64,000 bases of DNA, taken from NCBI RefSeq assembly GCF_002803155.1, contig NZ_NNBP01000018.1:149027-213026 (forward strand), written 5' to 3'. The notes under the pieces were generated by a model. It was not told the origin of the DNA. It searched no databases and worked only from the letters and a program-made list of their open reading frames with translations. Made by a program: the position numbers and the translations under genes. Positions 27,608 to 36,049 of this stretch are shown piece by piece (position 1 is the first letter of the stretch; the number at the start of each line of letters is the position of its first letter). The stretch comes from Streptomyces sp. CB02959. Lineage in GTDB: Bacteria; Actinomycetota; Actinomycetes; Streptomycetales; Streptomycetaceae.

Positions 27608-28131
27608 GCCCGGCTCAGCGCCCCGATCCGCACCGCTTCCCCGGGAAACCGCGCGGCCAGCCGCCCGGCGTCCCCGTGTTCGTAGTCCGCGAAGGTGAAA
27701 CCGGGCGCCATCGTGCAGCCGAAGAGCGTCCAGGAACCGCCCGCGGCGACCTCGGCGGCCATCCAGGTGCCGGCCGGAACCGTGAACTGCACGTGCTGGC
27801 CGCCCAGTACGTCCGGGCCGAGGACGACCGTACGGGCGAAACCGGCGCCGTCCGCACGGTCGTCCCCGGGCAGCAGGAGCAGGGCGAGCGGGTCGCCCCG
27901 GTAGAAGTGCCAGATCTCGTCGGTCGGCAGCCGGTGCAGCGCGGAGAAGACGCCGGGCTCGGCGGTCAGCAGCATCACGATCGCCGACCCCTCGGGCCGG
28001 CCGTCCGGGCGCTCCGGCCCGGCCCAGGTCCGCCGGTACCAGCCGCCCTCCCGGGGCAGCCGGTTCAACCCGTAGAACGCGATCAGCTCCTGCGGGAAGC
28101 TGTCCCGCGGCATCGCGGGGTGCTCGTCCAT
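27604..28131 (-). CDS. Cupin domain-containing protein (DUF985)
   Basis: A 175-residue beta-barrel protein. DEIWHFYRGDPLALLLL and GFTFADYEHGD are DUF985 cupin hallmarks. Family members are related to sugar epimerases, but the reaction is unknown. It is the first gene of a two-gene operon with the SDR. Confidence 0.85.
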   Translation of the reverse strand: MDEHPAMPRDSFPQELIAFYGLNRLPREGGWYRRTWAGPERPDGRPEGSAIVMLLTAEPGVFSALHRLPTDEIWHFYRGDPLALLLLPGDDRADGAGFARTVVLGPDVLGGQHVQFTVPAGTWMAAEVAAGGSWTLFGCTMAPGFTFADYEHGDAGRLAARFPGEAVRIGALSRA

Positions 28132-28269
28132 CCGTCTGGCCGCCTTCCGCTCGTCCGCCGCGCCGATGCGGTGGTCGCCGGTCTGCCGGGCACTGCCTCT
28201 TGGCCGGTTGTCGCCTCACCCTAGGGGCGGAGGGGGCACGGGTCGCGGAACGAGCGGCAGAATCGGGCC

Positions 28270-28680
28270 ATGTCTGATCCCGTCGCCGCCTCCTCGGATC
28301 ACCTTCCGGACGCCAACTCCCCTTCTCCTGCCGGGCCTTCTGCCGCCGCTCCCATGGATGCGGCCCCGTGGGACACCATCGACGCGCTCGTCGGCTGGCT
28401 CGACCGGGAGAGTGTGCTGCCGGAGGAACAGGAACGGCTGCTCCGCGTCCTGAAGCTCTCGGAGGAGGTGGGCGAGGCGGCCCAGGCCGTCATCGGGGCC
28501 ACCGGCCAGAACCCGCGCAAGGGGCACAGTCACACCTGGGACGACGTGCACGCCGAACTGTGCGATGTGATCGTGACGGCGATGGTGGCCCTGCGGACGC
28601 TGACGCCCGAGGCACGGCAGGTCTTCGAGGGGCACCTGCGGCGGATCGCGGGGCGGGGGCCGGGGGCGGGGCAGGGGTAG
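28270..28680 (+). CDS. MazG-like nucleotide pyrophosphohydrolase family protein
   Basis: A 136-residue protein of the all-alpha NTP pyrophosphatase group. The metal motif is LSEEVGEAAQAVIG (ExxE) with a later HAELCDVIVTAM (ExxD) segment, about residues 64-105. The first 30 residues are proline/serine-rich. An 18-bp duplication spans the stop codon. It may remove non-canonical nucleotides (family inference). Confidence 0.82.
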   Translation: MSDPVAASSDHLPDANSPSPAGPSAAAPMDAAPWDTIDALVGWLDRESVLPEEQERLLRVLKLSEEVGEAAQAVIGATGQNPRKGHSHTWDDVHAELCDVIVTAMVALRTLTPEARQVFEGHLRRIAGRGPGAGQG

Positions 28681-28703
28681 GCGGTGGGGCAGGGGTAGGC
28701 GGT
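28668..28703 (+). repeat. 18-bp perfect tandem duplication across a stop codon
   Basis: The unit GGGGCAGGGGTAGGCGGT occurs twice in a row. Each copy carries the TAG that ends the MazG-like frame. The G runs could form a quadruplex. The following stretch up to 28906 shows no supported gene. Confidence 0.7.
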
Positions 28704-28906
28704 GGGCGGTGGACGGTGGGGACACGGGTAAGGGCCCGGCCGCGGCTCCGGACTGAGGCGCCGGCCGTATTGGCGCATGGCCGCCGGTCGCGTTGCGGCG
28801 GTCGTCCGCGTTGCCGCCGCCGGCACTGCCGTCGGCCACGACCGTGCCGTCCGTGCTCTCGCCCGGCACGGTCGTTCGGCCCTGCCGTTCGGCCGCCATC
28901 CGGCCC

Positions 28907-29593
28907 TTACGGTCGCTCCGCCGTCAGATAGCGCTGGATGGTGGGGGCCAGCCAGGCGACGAGTTCGTCATGGCTGAGGTCGACGGCGGGCGTGACGCGC
29001 AGGACGTAGCGGCACAGCGCCATGCCCAGGATCTGCGACGCGACCAGGGCGGCGCGGGCCGGCACCTCCTCCGGCACCGTGCAGACCGCGTCGATCATCG
29101 GCTGCGTCTGCGCGGCGAAGACCTGCCGCATGCGCTCCGCGCCCGCCTCATTGGTGACGCCGACGCGCATCATCCCGGTCAGCCTCTCGTCGCCCTCCCA
29201 GAGCTCGATGAAGTGGCGCACGAGCCGGGCGCCCCGCTCCTCGGGCGGCACCACCGTCAGGTCCGGGGGGCGCAGGTCGATCTCCGAGGCCGCCGCGAAG
29301 AGGCCCTCCTTGTTGCCGTAGTAGCGCATCACCATCGACGGGTCGATGCCCGCGTCCCGCGCGATGGCGCGGATGGTGGCGCGGTCGTAGCCTTCGGCGG
29401 CGAAGCGGTCCCGGGCGGCGGCGAGGATCGCGGCGCGGGTGGCGTCGGAGCGGCGGGGGCGGGAGTGGGCGCCGACGTCGGGGGCCTCGGTTGCGACGGG
29501 CGGCGGACCGGCGTCGATCTCGGGGCTGACGACCGGGGCGGGACTGCCTGGACGAGCACCGGAGGGGGTGGTGGAGGGATCACATTCGGCCAT
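28907..29593 (-). CDS. TetR family transcriptional regulator
   Basis: A 228-residue repressor with an N-terminal tail of about 48 residues, then the TetR helix-turn-helix (ATRAAILAAARDRFAAEGYD to MVMRYYGNKEGLF, about residues 50-95). The C-terminal TetR ligand domain resembles the TetR_C_17-type group. The start at 29593 is used because it gives the normal domain position. It is divergent from a flavin monooxygenase, with three palindromes in the gap, so it probably represses both genes. Confidence 0.88.
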   Translation of the reverse strand: MAECDPSTTPSGARPGSPAPVVSPEIDAGPPPVATEAPDVGAHSRPRRSDATRAAILAAARDRFAAEGYDRATIRAIARDAGIDPSMVMRYYGNKEGLFAAASEIDLRPPDLTVVPPEERGARLVRHFIELWEGDERLTGMMRVGVTNEAGAERMRQVFAAQTQPMIDAVCTVPEEVPARAALVASQILGMALCRYVLRVTPAVDLSHDELVAWLAPTIQRYLTAERP

Positions 29594-29607
29594 GTCAACA
29601 ACTGTAG

Positions 29608-29679
29608 GCCAACGAGCGTTGACTTGCGAGTTGCGAGCGCCGTACGCTTGCCAACAAGCGTTGACCAACACGTGTTGGC
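29608..29679. promoter_or_regulatory. Three operator-like palindromes between tetR and the monooxygenase
   Basis: GCCAACGAGCGTTGAC (29608-29623), GCCAACAAGCGTTGAC (29650-29665) and ACCAACACGTGTTGGC (29664-29679) share the pattern CAAC-N4-GTTG. The last contains a 14-bp perfect palindrome. The second and third overlap by two bases. These cover the expected divergent promoters and are good candidates for TetR binding. Confidence 0.7.
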
Positions 29680-29693
29680 AGGAGGCGGCGAAA

Positions 29694-31418
29694 ATGGATG
29701 CCCTCAACCGCAAGCCAGGGGACACCGGCAGCGACATCGACAGCAGCGGCACGGCCCACCGGCCGCCTGCCGGTGCCGGCATCGACAGCGGCACCGGCAC
29801 CCCTGCACAGGCCGGCACTGCCACCCGGACCGGGGTGGACAAGATCGACACCAGAGCGTCCGAGAATGCCGGCACCACGTCCGCCGGTCATGACGCCGAC
29901 GTGATCGTCGTCGGCGCCGGCCCGACCGGTCTGCTGCTCGCCGGGGATCTCGCCGAGGCCGGTCTCGCCGTCACGCTCCTGGAGCGCCGCGACGGCACGA
30001 CCAGCAATCTCAGCCGGGCAATGGCCGTGCACGCCCGTTCGCTGGAGCAGTTGGACGCCCGCGGACTCGCCGACGAGCTGATCGGCAGCGGCCACCGGCT
30101 GCCCGGCTTCCAGGCGTTCGGGGGCGCGGTGCTCCCCGCGGCCCGGCTCCGCTCCCGTTTCCCCTTCGTCCTGATAACGCCGCAGTACGAGGTCGAGCGG
30201 CTACTGGCGCGGCGCGCCCGGCGGGCCGGCGTCACCTTCCGGTACGGGTCCGAGGTGCTGGGACTCGCCCAGGACGCGGACGGCGTGACGGTGCACTTCC
30301 GGGCGGCCGAAGGCGCGGCCGAGGATGCGGCCGAGGGCGTCGGGAGCCTGCGCACCGCCTATGCGGTCGGCGCCGACGGGGCCCGCAGTTCCATCCGTGA
30401 GGCGGTCGGCCTGCCCTTCCCCGGCAAGGCGGTGGTCCGTTCCGTGGTCCTCGCCGACGTCCGGGTGGCCCAGGCACCCGACTCCCCCTTCGCGCTCCGC
30501 GCCACCCGCGACGCCTTCGCGGTGATCGCCTCGTTCGGCGACGGCTGGTACCGCGCCATCGGCTGGAACCGCCATGTGCAGGTCCCCGATGACACGCCCG
30601 CCGATCTCGACGAGATCCGCGAGGTCACCCGGCTCGCCTTCGGCACCGACTACGGCATGCACGACGCCCGCTGGATCTCGCGCTTCCGCAGCGACGAGCG
30701 GCAGGCCCCGGCCTATCGCGTCGGCCGGGTCCTCCTCGCCGGTGACGCCGCGCACGTCCACTCCCCGGCCGGCGGCCAGGGGATGAACGTCGGCCTCCAG
30801 GACGCGGCCAACCTCAGCTGGAAGCTGGCGGCCGTGGTGCGGGGCCACTCCCCCGACAGCCTGCTCGACAGCTATCAGAAGGAGCGGCATCCGGTCGGCG
30901 AAGCGGTGCTGCGCAGCAGCGGCGCGCTGATCCGGCTCGCGCTGCTGCGCTCCCCGGCGGGCCGGGCGCTGCGCGATCTCGGCGCGCCGCTCTTGGTGCG
31001 CCTGCGGCCTCTGTCCCGGCGGGCGATCGGCGGGGTCTCGGGTATCGACATCGCCTATCCGGCCGGGCCCGGTGCCCATCGGCTGGCCGGCCGGCGCGCC
31101 CCCGACATCCGCCTCGCCGGCGGCGGACGGCTCTATGACGTCCTGCGGCAGGGCAAGTTCGTCCTGATCACCCCTGAGGGCGAGTTGCCGCAGGACACAC
31201 CCCTGGCACCCGCACTCGACCGGGTCGTCACCGCCTCCTGGTCGAGCGGCCGCCGGACGGCCCTCCTGGTGCGCCCCGACGGCTATATCGCCTGGGCCAC
31301 GGATGCCACCGCCCCCGTCGAGCGCGCCACGGCGCTCCGCACCGCCCTCGACCGCTGGACCGGCACACCCACCGCCCGCACCACCGCACGGGCCCGGCAC
31401 TCCTCCGGACAGATATGA
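29694..31418 (+). CDS. FAD-dependent monooxygenase (aromatic hydroxylase type)
   Basis: A 574-residue flavoprotein of the p-hydroxybenzoate hydroxylase group, as used for aromatic polyketide oxidation or antibiotic (e.g. rifampicin/tetracycline) inactivation. The FAD motif GAGPTGLLLAG starts near residue 76, and GDAAHVHSPAGGQGMN is the second. The first 67 residues are low-complexity G/T/S/A and unusual. GGAGG precedes the start by eight bases. TetR control from the divergent gene suggests an inducible detoxification role (inference). Confidence 0.88.
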   Translation: MDALNRKPGDTGSDIDSSGTAHRPPAGAGIDSGTGTPAQAGTATRTGVDKIDTRASENAGTTSAGHDADVIVVGAGPTGLLLAGDLAEAGLAVTLLERRDGTTSNLSRAMAVHARSLEQLDARGLADELIGSGHRLPGFQAFGGAVLPAARLRSRFPFVLITPQYEVERLLARRARRAGVTFRYGSEVLGLAQDADGVTVHFRAAEGAAEDAAEGVGSLRTAYAVGADGARSSIREAVGLPFPGKAVVRSVVLADVRVAQAPDSPFALRATRDAFAVIASFGDGWYRAIGWNRHVQVPDDTPADLDEIREVTRLAFGTDYGMHDARWISRFRSDERQAPAYRVGRVLLAGDAAHVHSPAGGQGMNVGLQDAANLSWKLAAVVRGHSPDSLLDSYQKERHPVGEAVLRSSGALIRLALLRSPAGRALRDLGAPLLVRLRPLSRRAIGGVSGIDIAYPAGPGAHRLAGRRAPDIRLAGGGRLYDVLRQGKFVLITPEGELPQDTPLAPALDRVVTASWSSGRRTALLVRPDGYIAWATDATAPVERATALRTALDRWTGTPTARTTARARHSSGQI

Positions 31419-31443
31419 AGCGCCGGGCGGCCTGGGACCGGTA

Positions 31444-31729
31444 GGCCGAATCGCCGCGCGCCGAGGCATCACGCCCGGGATCGCCATGCCCCGCACCGGC
31501 ACGCCCGGAATCACCCCGCCGCGCACCACCACGCCCGGAATCCCCGCGCCCCGAACCGACGGACACCGAGCCGCGAGGCACCGAGCCACAGGCACCGCAT
31601 CGCCGGACACCTGGACCACCAGGCGCCGCATCGCCCGGCGCCGAGACGTCGGACATCGAAGCACCGGACACGGAGACATTGGGCACCGAGGCACCGATCT
31701 CCGAGACGCTGGGCACCGGGACGCCGGAG
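31444..31729. repeat. Degenerate 15-bp tandem repeat array, about 19 units
   Basis: Units begin at 31444, 31459, 31474, 31489, 31504, 31519, 31534, 31549, 31564, 31579, 31593, 31608, 31624, 31639, 31654, 31669, 31684, 31699 and 31714. The spacing is 15 bp, with one 14 and one 16. The consensus is close to CACCGAGNCRCCGGA. It fills the gap between the monooxygenase and ynfA. One plus-strand frame is open for about 110 codons (T/E/P-rich) but has no good start, so I do not call a gene. Confidence 0.8.
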
Positions 31730-31895
31730 TGCTGGCGGCGAGGTGCGGCAGCGGGGCGCCGGCGGCCGGGGCGCTGACTTCGAGGCGCCGATGCGCTGTG
31801 GGAGCAGGCGCGGTGGCGTGATCGGCTCCGCCCACGGCAGGGCGGACGAGGCCCCGTCCTCGCCCGGCCCGGGTCGGCTCCTTACGCTGAACGGC

Positions 31896-32231
31896 ATGCT
31901 CATCGCCCGTTCCGCAGCCCTGTTCGTCGTCGCCGCGCTCTTCGAGATCGGCGGTGCCTGGCTGGTGTGGCAAGGGGTGCGGGAGCACCGGGGATGGGCC
32001 TGGATCGGCGCCGGGGTGGTCGCCCTGGGCGTGTACGGCTTCGTGGCCACGCTCCAGCCGGACGCCCAGTTCGGCCGGATCCTCGCCGCGTACGGCGGGG
32101 TGTTCGTCGCCGGGTCGCTGGTCTGGGGCATGGTCGCGGACGGTTACCGTCCCGACCGCTGGGACGTGATCGGCGCACTGGTCTGCCTGGTCGGCATGGC
32201 CGTGATCATGTACGCGCCCCGCGGCCGCTGA
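31896..32231 (+). CDS. YnfA/UPF0060 family small membrane protein
   Basis: A 111-residue protein with four hydrophobic helices. It begins MLIARSAALFVVAALFEIGGAWLVW and contains YGFVATLQPDAQFGRILAAYGG, typical of UPF0060. The family is related to small multidrug-type transporters, but the substrate is uncertain. The ATG at 31896 gives the normal family length; upstream open sequence belongs to the repeat region. Confidence 0.85.
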   Translation: MLIARSAALFVVAALFEIGGAWLVWQGVREHRGWAWIGAGVVALGVYGFVATLQPDAQFGRILAAYGGVFVAGSLVWGMVADGYRPDRWDVIGALVCLVGMAVIMYAPRGR

Positions 32232-32344
32232 ACCGGGGCGGCCACGGGCCACGCCCCCGGCCAGGGCCTAACGGTCGACCCACCCTCCGGCCGCCGACCT
32301 GCCGCTCCCCCTCCATATCCTGACCACACACCCCTGACCCGCAC

Positions 32345-32689
32345 CACCGCGCACGAACCAGCTCACCCCTCACCCGCACACAACTCACGAGCCGCATCAC
32401 AACTCACAAACCGCTCCACCGCTCAGGCACCCCACCACAACTCACAAGCCGCTCCACAACTCGCAAGGCCCACCACCGCTCACGAGCCCCGCCACCGCCC
32501 GTGAAGCGCAACACAGTTCAAAAACCACATCGCGGTCCACGAGATACACCTGCACTATGGCTCACGAGCCACACCATGACCCATGGGTTGCACCATGACT
32601 CGCGAGTCACACCACAGCCCCACCGGCCACGTCGTAGCCCACCAGCCGCGTCACAGCTCACCAGCCTCACCACGGCTCACTGTCCACTC
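32345..32689. repeat. Degenerate 19-bp tandem repeat array, about 18 units
   Basis: From 32379 units follow at exactly 19 bp (32379, 32398, 32417, 32436, 32455, 32474, 32493, 32512, 32531), then a 6-bp insertion, then more units at 19-20 bp spacing to 32689. Two less regular units precede 32379. The consensus is close to CACARCTCACGAGCCRCAC. The core GGCTCACGAGCC is an imperfect palindrome. The period is not a multiple of three, so it is not coding. The array ends 25 bp before the SDR start. The rest of 32232-32714 shows no gene. Confidence 0.8.
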
Positions 32690-32714
32690 ACGCACCGCGT
32701 ATAGGGAGAGCAGC

Positions 32715-33482
32715 ATGACCGCCGACACCCCCGGCGTCCGTACCGCCGTCGTCACCGGAGCGAGCAGCGGCATCGGTGCCGCGACCGCACGGGCCCTGGC
32801 CGCCGCCGGCTACCGCGTCGTGCTCACCGCCCGCCGCAAGGACCGCATCGAGGCACTCGCCGCCGAGTTGCCGCACGCCGAGGCGTACGCGCTCGACGTC
32901 ACCGACCGTGCCGCGGTCGACGCGTTCGCGCGCTCCCTCGACCGCTTCCCCTCCGTCGACGTCCTGGTCAACAACGCCGGCGGCGCGGTCGGCGCGGAGC
33001 CGGTGGCCACCGGTGATCCGGCCGACTGGCGCGCGATGTACGAGGTCAACGTGCTCGGCGTGCTCCACATGACCCAGGCGATACTGCCCGCGCTGACCGC
33101 CTCCGGCGACGGCACCGTCGTCGTCCTCTCCTCCACCGCCGGCCACGGGACGTACGAGGGCGGCGGCGGGTACGTCGCCGCCAAGCACGGCGCCCATGTC
33201 ATCGCCGAGACGCTCCGCCTGGAGCTGTGCGGCGAGCCGGTACGGGTCATCGAGGTGGCCCCGGGGATGGTCAAGACCGAGGAGTTCGCGACCACCCGCT
33301 TCCGCGGTGACGCCGACAAGGCCGCCAAGGTCTACCAGGGCGTGGACGCACCGCTCACCGCGGAGGACGTCGCCGACACCATCGCCTGGGCGGTCACCCG
33401 TCCCCCGCACGTCAACATCGACCTGCTCGTCGTCCGCCCCCGGGCGCAGGCGTCCAACACCAAGGTGCACCGCGACAGTTGA
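32715..33482 (+). CDS. SDR family oxidoreductase (YdfG-like)
   Basis: A 255-residue classical short-chain dehydrogenase. TGASSGIGAATA (about residue 16), NNAGGAVG (about 92) and YVAAK (about 156) with serine at SSTAGHG are all present. It resembles 3-hydroxy acid/serine dehydrogenases of the YdfG type, but the substrate is not certain. GGGAGAG precedes the ATG. Its upstream region is a 19-bp repeat array. Confidence 0.9.
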   Translation: MTADTPGVRTAVVTGASSGIGAATARALAAAGYRVVLTARRKDRIEALAAELPHAEAYALDVTDRAAVDAFARSLDRFPSVDVLVNNAGGAVGAEPVATGDPADWRAMYEVNVLGVLHMTQAILPALTASGDGTVVVLSSTAGHGTYEGGGGYVAAKHGAHVIAETLRLELCGEPVRVIEVAPGMVKTEEFATTRFRGDADKAAKVYQGVDAPLTAEDVADTIAWAVTRPPHVNIDLLVVRPRAQASNTKVHRDS

Positions 33483-33494
33483 GAGGTCGGGGGG

Positions 33495-33527
33495 GCGGCG
33501 GGCCGGTCGCGACGGCCGGCCCGCCGC
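33495..33527 (+). terminator. Hairpin after the SDR gene
   Basis: GCGGCGGGCCGG (33495-33506) pairs perfectly with 33516-33527. It lies 13 bp after the SDR stop. Four copies of GCCTC follow at 33557-33576. Confidence 0.6.
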
Positions 33528-33671
33528 TCGCCCGCCCGCCAGGACGCCTCCGCCCCGCCTCGCCTCGCCTCGCCTCCGGATGGCCACCGCCGAGACAGGG
33601 GGCTTACGTACACCCCCTACCGGGTGTTCGGGCCCCGTGTCCCGGCCTCCCCACGCCGCGACAGTGGACGC

Positions 33672-34553
33672 ATGCCCACCACACCGAGGCCCGCGCCCAC
33701 ACCACCGGCCGCCTCCGCACCCACGCCCGAGCCCACGCCCGAGCCCGTTCCCGCGCCGGCGCCCACACCCGCACCCGCTCCCACACCCGTCGGCACGCGG
33801 CGCCGACGCCCCCGTACCGCCCTGTGGCTGGTGCCGCTCGCCGCGATATCGCTGCTCATCACGGCACAGGCGGTCAGCGCCTACCTCCCGCCCGATCTGC
33901 ACACCAGCCGCGTCCCGCCGCGCAGCGAACTGCACTACGCGCTGCTGGTGGCGCACATCTTCACCGCGGCCGTCGCCGTGGTGACCGGCCTCGCCCAGTG
34001 CTGGCCCTGGCTGCGCCGCCGGCATCCCGCCGTCCACCGCCGGACCGGCCGGGTCTACTTCTTCGGCGGCGTCTTCCCGTCCGCCCTGATCGGTATCCCG
34101 GTCGTCTACTTCGTCCCGCTGGGGCTGAGCAACCAGCTGTCCCTAGGGGTGCTCGACGCGCTGTGGATCGTCACCGGTGTCGCCGGCTACCGCGCCGCAC
34201 GCCACCGCCGGTACGCCGACCACCGGGTGTGGATGATCCGCAATGTCGCACTGACTCTGGTCGCGCTCACCTCGCGGATCATCCAACCCGTGGTCGAGCA
34301 CCTCGTGGCGGCCCAGCTCACCGACCCGGTCGCGTACGCGGGCGACCCGCTCGCGGCCGGCCATGACATCGCCAGCACCTCGTCGTGGTGCGCGCTGCTC
34401 CTGAACCTGATCGCCGCCGAGTACCTGATCCAACGCCGGCGACCGGCCCGCCGCCGCCCCACGGAAAGCGGCAGGCGGACCGGCCACGGCAACCACCACG
34501 GCAGCCACCACGGCAATCAAGAGGGGCACGTCCGGCGGACACAGAGCGCCTGA
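33672..34553 (+). CDS. DUF2306 domain-containing membrane protein
   Basis: A 293-residue protein. Residues 1-42 are a proline/alanine/threonine repeat (TPEPTPEPVPAPAPTPAP). Several membrane helices follow. HPAVHRRTGRVYFFGG and the DHRVWMIRN segment are DUF2306 hallmarks. The family function is unknown. The C-terminal tail is rich in H, G and N. Confidence 0.82.
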   Translation: MPTTPRPAPTPPAASAPTPEPTPEPVPAPAPTPAPAPTPVGTRRRRPRTALWLVPLAAISLLITAQAVSAYLPPDLHTSRVPPRSELHYALLVAHIFTAAVAVVTGLAQCWPWLRRRHPAVHRRTGRVYFFGGVFPSALIGIPVVYFVPLGLSNQLSLGVLDALWIVTGVAGYRAARHRRYADHRVWMIRNVALTLVALTSRIIQPVVEHLVAAQLTDPVAYAGDPLAAGHDIASTSSWCALLLNLIAAEYLIQRRRPARRRPTESGRRTGHGNHHGSHHGNQEGHVRRTQSA

Positions 34554-34693
34554 CGAACGGGAAGCCCCCGGCGGACGCAGAGCACCCAGCCCCACCCCAC
34601 CCCGAAGCCACCCCGCCCGGCCTCGAAGGCACCCCCGTCCCGAAGGCCCCCGCCCCGGTCCGGCGCACCCCCGCCCCGGTCGCCCCGCCCCGC

Positions 34694-35887
34694 TCACCCC
34701 TTCACGCACACCACCTGCTTGAGCTTGGCGACGACCTCCACGAGGTCCCGCTGCTGCTCCATGACCTTCTCGATCGGCTTGTACGCGCCGGGGATCTCGT
34801 CGACGACCCCGGAGTCCTTGCGGCACTCCACGCCCCGCGTCTGCTCCTCCAGATCGCGCGTGGAGAAGCGCTTCTTCGCGGCGTTCCGGCTCATCTTGCG
34901 GCCGGCGCCGTGCGAGGCGGAGTTGAAGGACGCCGGGTTCCCCAGCCCGCGGACGATGTACGAGCCGGTGCCCATCGAGCCGGGGATGATCCCGTAGTCG
35001 CCGCTGCCGGCCCGGATGGCGCCCTTACGGGTCACCAGCAGGTCCATGCCCTCGTAGGTCTCCTCCGCCACGTAGTTGTGGTGGCAGGAGATCACCGGCT
35101 CGAAGGACGGCCGGGCCTTGCGGAACTCCTTGCGGACGACGTCCTGGAACAGGGCCATCATCACTTCGCGGTTGTGCCGGGCGTACTCCTGCGCCCAGAA
35201 GAGGTCGTTGCGGTACGCCGCCATCTGCGGGGTGTCCGCGATGAAGACGGCGAGGTCGCGGTCGACCAGCCCCTGGTTGTGCGGCAGCTTCCGGGCCTGC
35301 TCGATGTGGTACTCGGCCAGCTCCTTGCCGATGTTGCGGGAGCCGGAGTGCAGCATCAGCCAGACCGCGCCGGTCTCGTCGAGGCAGAACTCGATGAAGT
35401 GGTTGCCGGACCCCAGCGAACCCATCTGCTTGACGGCCCGCTCGTGCCGGAACCTGACCGCCTCGGCCACCCCGTCGAAGCGCGCCCAGAAGTCGTCCCA
35501 GCCCGCGGCGCGGAATCCGTGCATCCGGCGCGGGTCGACCGGGTCGTCGTGCATCCCCCGGCCCACCGGAATCGCCTGCTCGATCCGGGAGCGCAGCCGG
35601 GAAAGGTCACCGGGCAGGTCCTCGGCGGTGAGCGAGGTCCGGACCGCGCTCATTCCGCAGCCGATGTCCACGCCGACGGCGGCCGGGCAGACCGCACCGC
35701 GCATCGCGATGACCGAACCGACGGTGGCCCCCTTGCCGAAATGCACGTCCGGCATCACGGCCAGTCCCTTGATCCACGGAAGCGTGGCGACGTTGCGCAG
35801 CTGCTGCATCGCGACGCCCTCGACCGTGGCCGGGTCGGCCCACATCCGGATCGGCACCTGGGCGCCGGGCACTTCGGTGTACGACAT
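34694..35887 (-). CDS. rtcB: RtcB family RNA-splicing ligase
   Basis: A 397-residue ligase that joins RNA 3'-phosphate (or 2',3'-cyclic phosphate) to 5'-OH ends with GTP and manganese. Metal and catalytic residues are seen in VGVDIGCGMSAVRT, GSLGSGNHFIEF, HSGSRNIG, ISCHHNY and the guanylylated-histidine region ASHGAGRKMSR (about residue 325). It lies between two plus-strand genes, and no archease or rtcA is nearby. Its role in Streptomyces (tRNA repair or toxin damage repair) is inference. Confidence 0.93.
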   Translation of the reverse strand: MSYTEVPGAQVPIRMWADPATVEGVAMQQLRNVATLPWIKGLAVMPDVHFGKGATVGSVIAMRGAVCPAAVGVDIGCGMSAVRTSLTAEDLPGDLSRLRSRIEQAIPVGRGMHDDPVDPRRMHGFRAAGWDDFWARFDGVAEAVRFRHERAVKQMGSLGSGNHFIEFCLDETGAVWLMLHSGSRNIGKELAEYHIEQARKLPHNQGLVDRDLAVFIADTPQMAAYRNDLFWAQEYARHNREVMMALFQDVVRKEFRKARPSFEPVISCHHNYVAEETYEGMDLLVTRKGAIRAGSGDYGIIPGSMGTGSYIVRGLGNPASFNSASHGAGRKMSRNAAKKRFSTRDLEEQTRGVECRKDSGVVDEIPGAYKPIEKVMEQQRDLVEVVAKLKQVVCVKG

Positions 35888-36049
35888 GTCTTTCTCTTTC
35901 CCCCGGAAAACCTAAAAACGCAAAAGCCGGACAATACGCCTGATCTTGGACAGCGGACCGGCGGTCACGGCAAGACGTGCGGTAGACATTGTGTCCATCG
36001 GCCGCCACTCGGCGGCAACCGCATTTCCGCAGGGAAGGAGCCGCGAACG

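Noticed and set aside
31228..31716. Minus-strand 162-residue ORF with pentapeptide-like S repeats
   Set aside because: The repeats follow the 15-bp DNA period and overlap the end of the monooxygenase; there is no good start or ribosome site.
31470..32690. The repeat arrays as a CRISPR locus
   Set aside because: Units are contiguous and degenerate with no unique spacers, and no cas genes are present.
32232..32714. Short plus ORF at 32501-32704
   Set aside because: It lies wholly in the 19-bp repeat array and has no coding bias.
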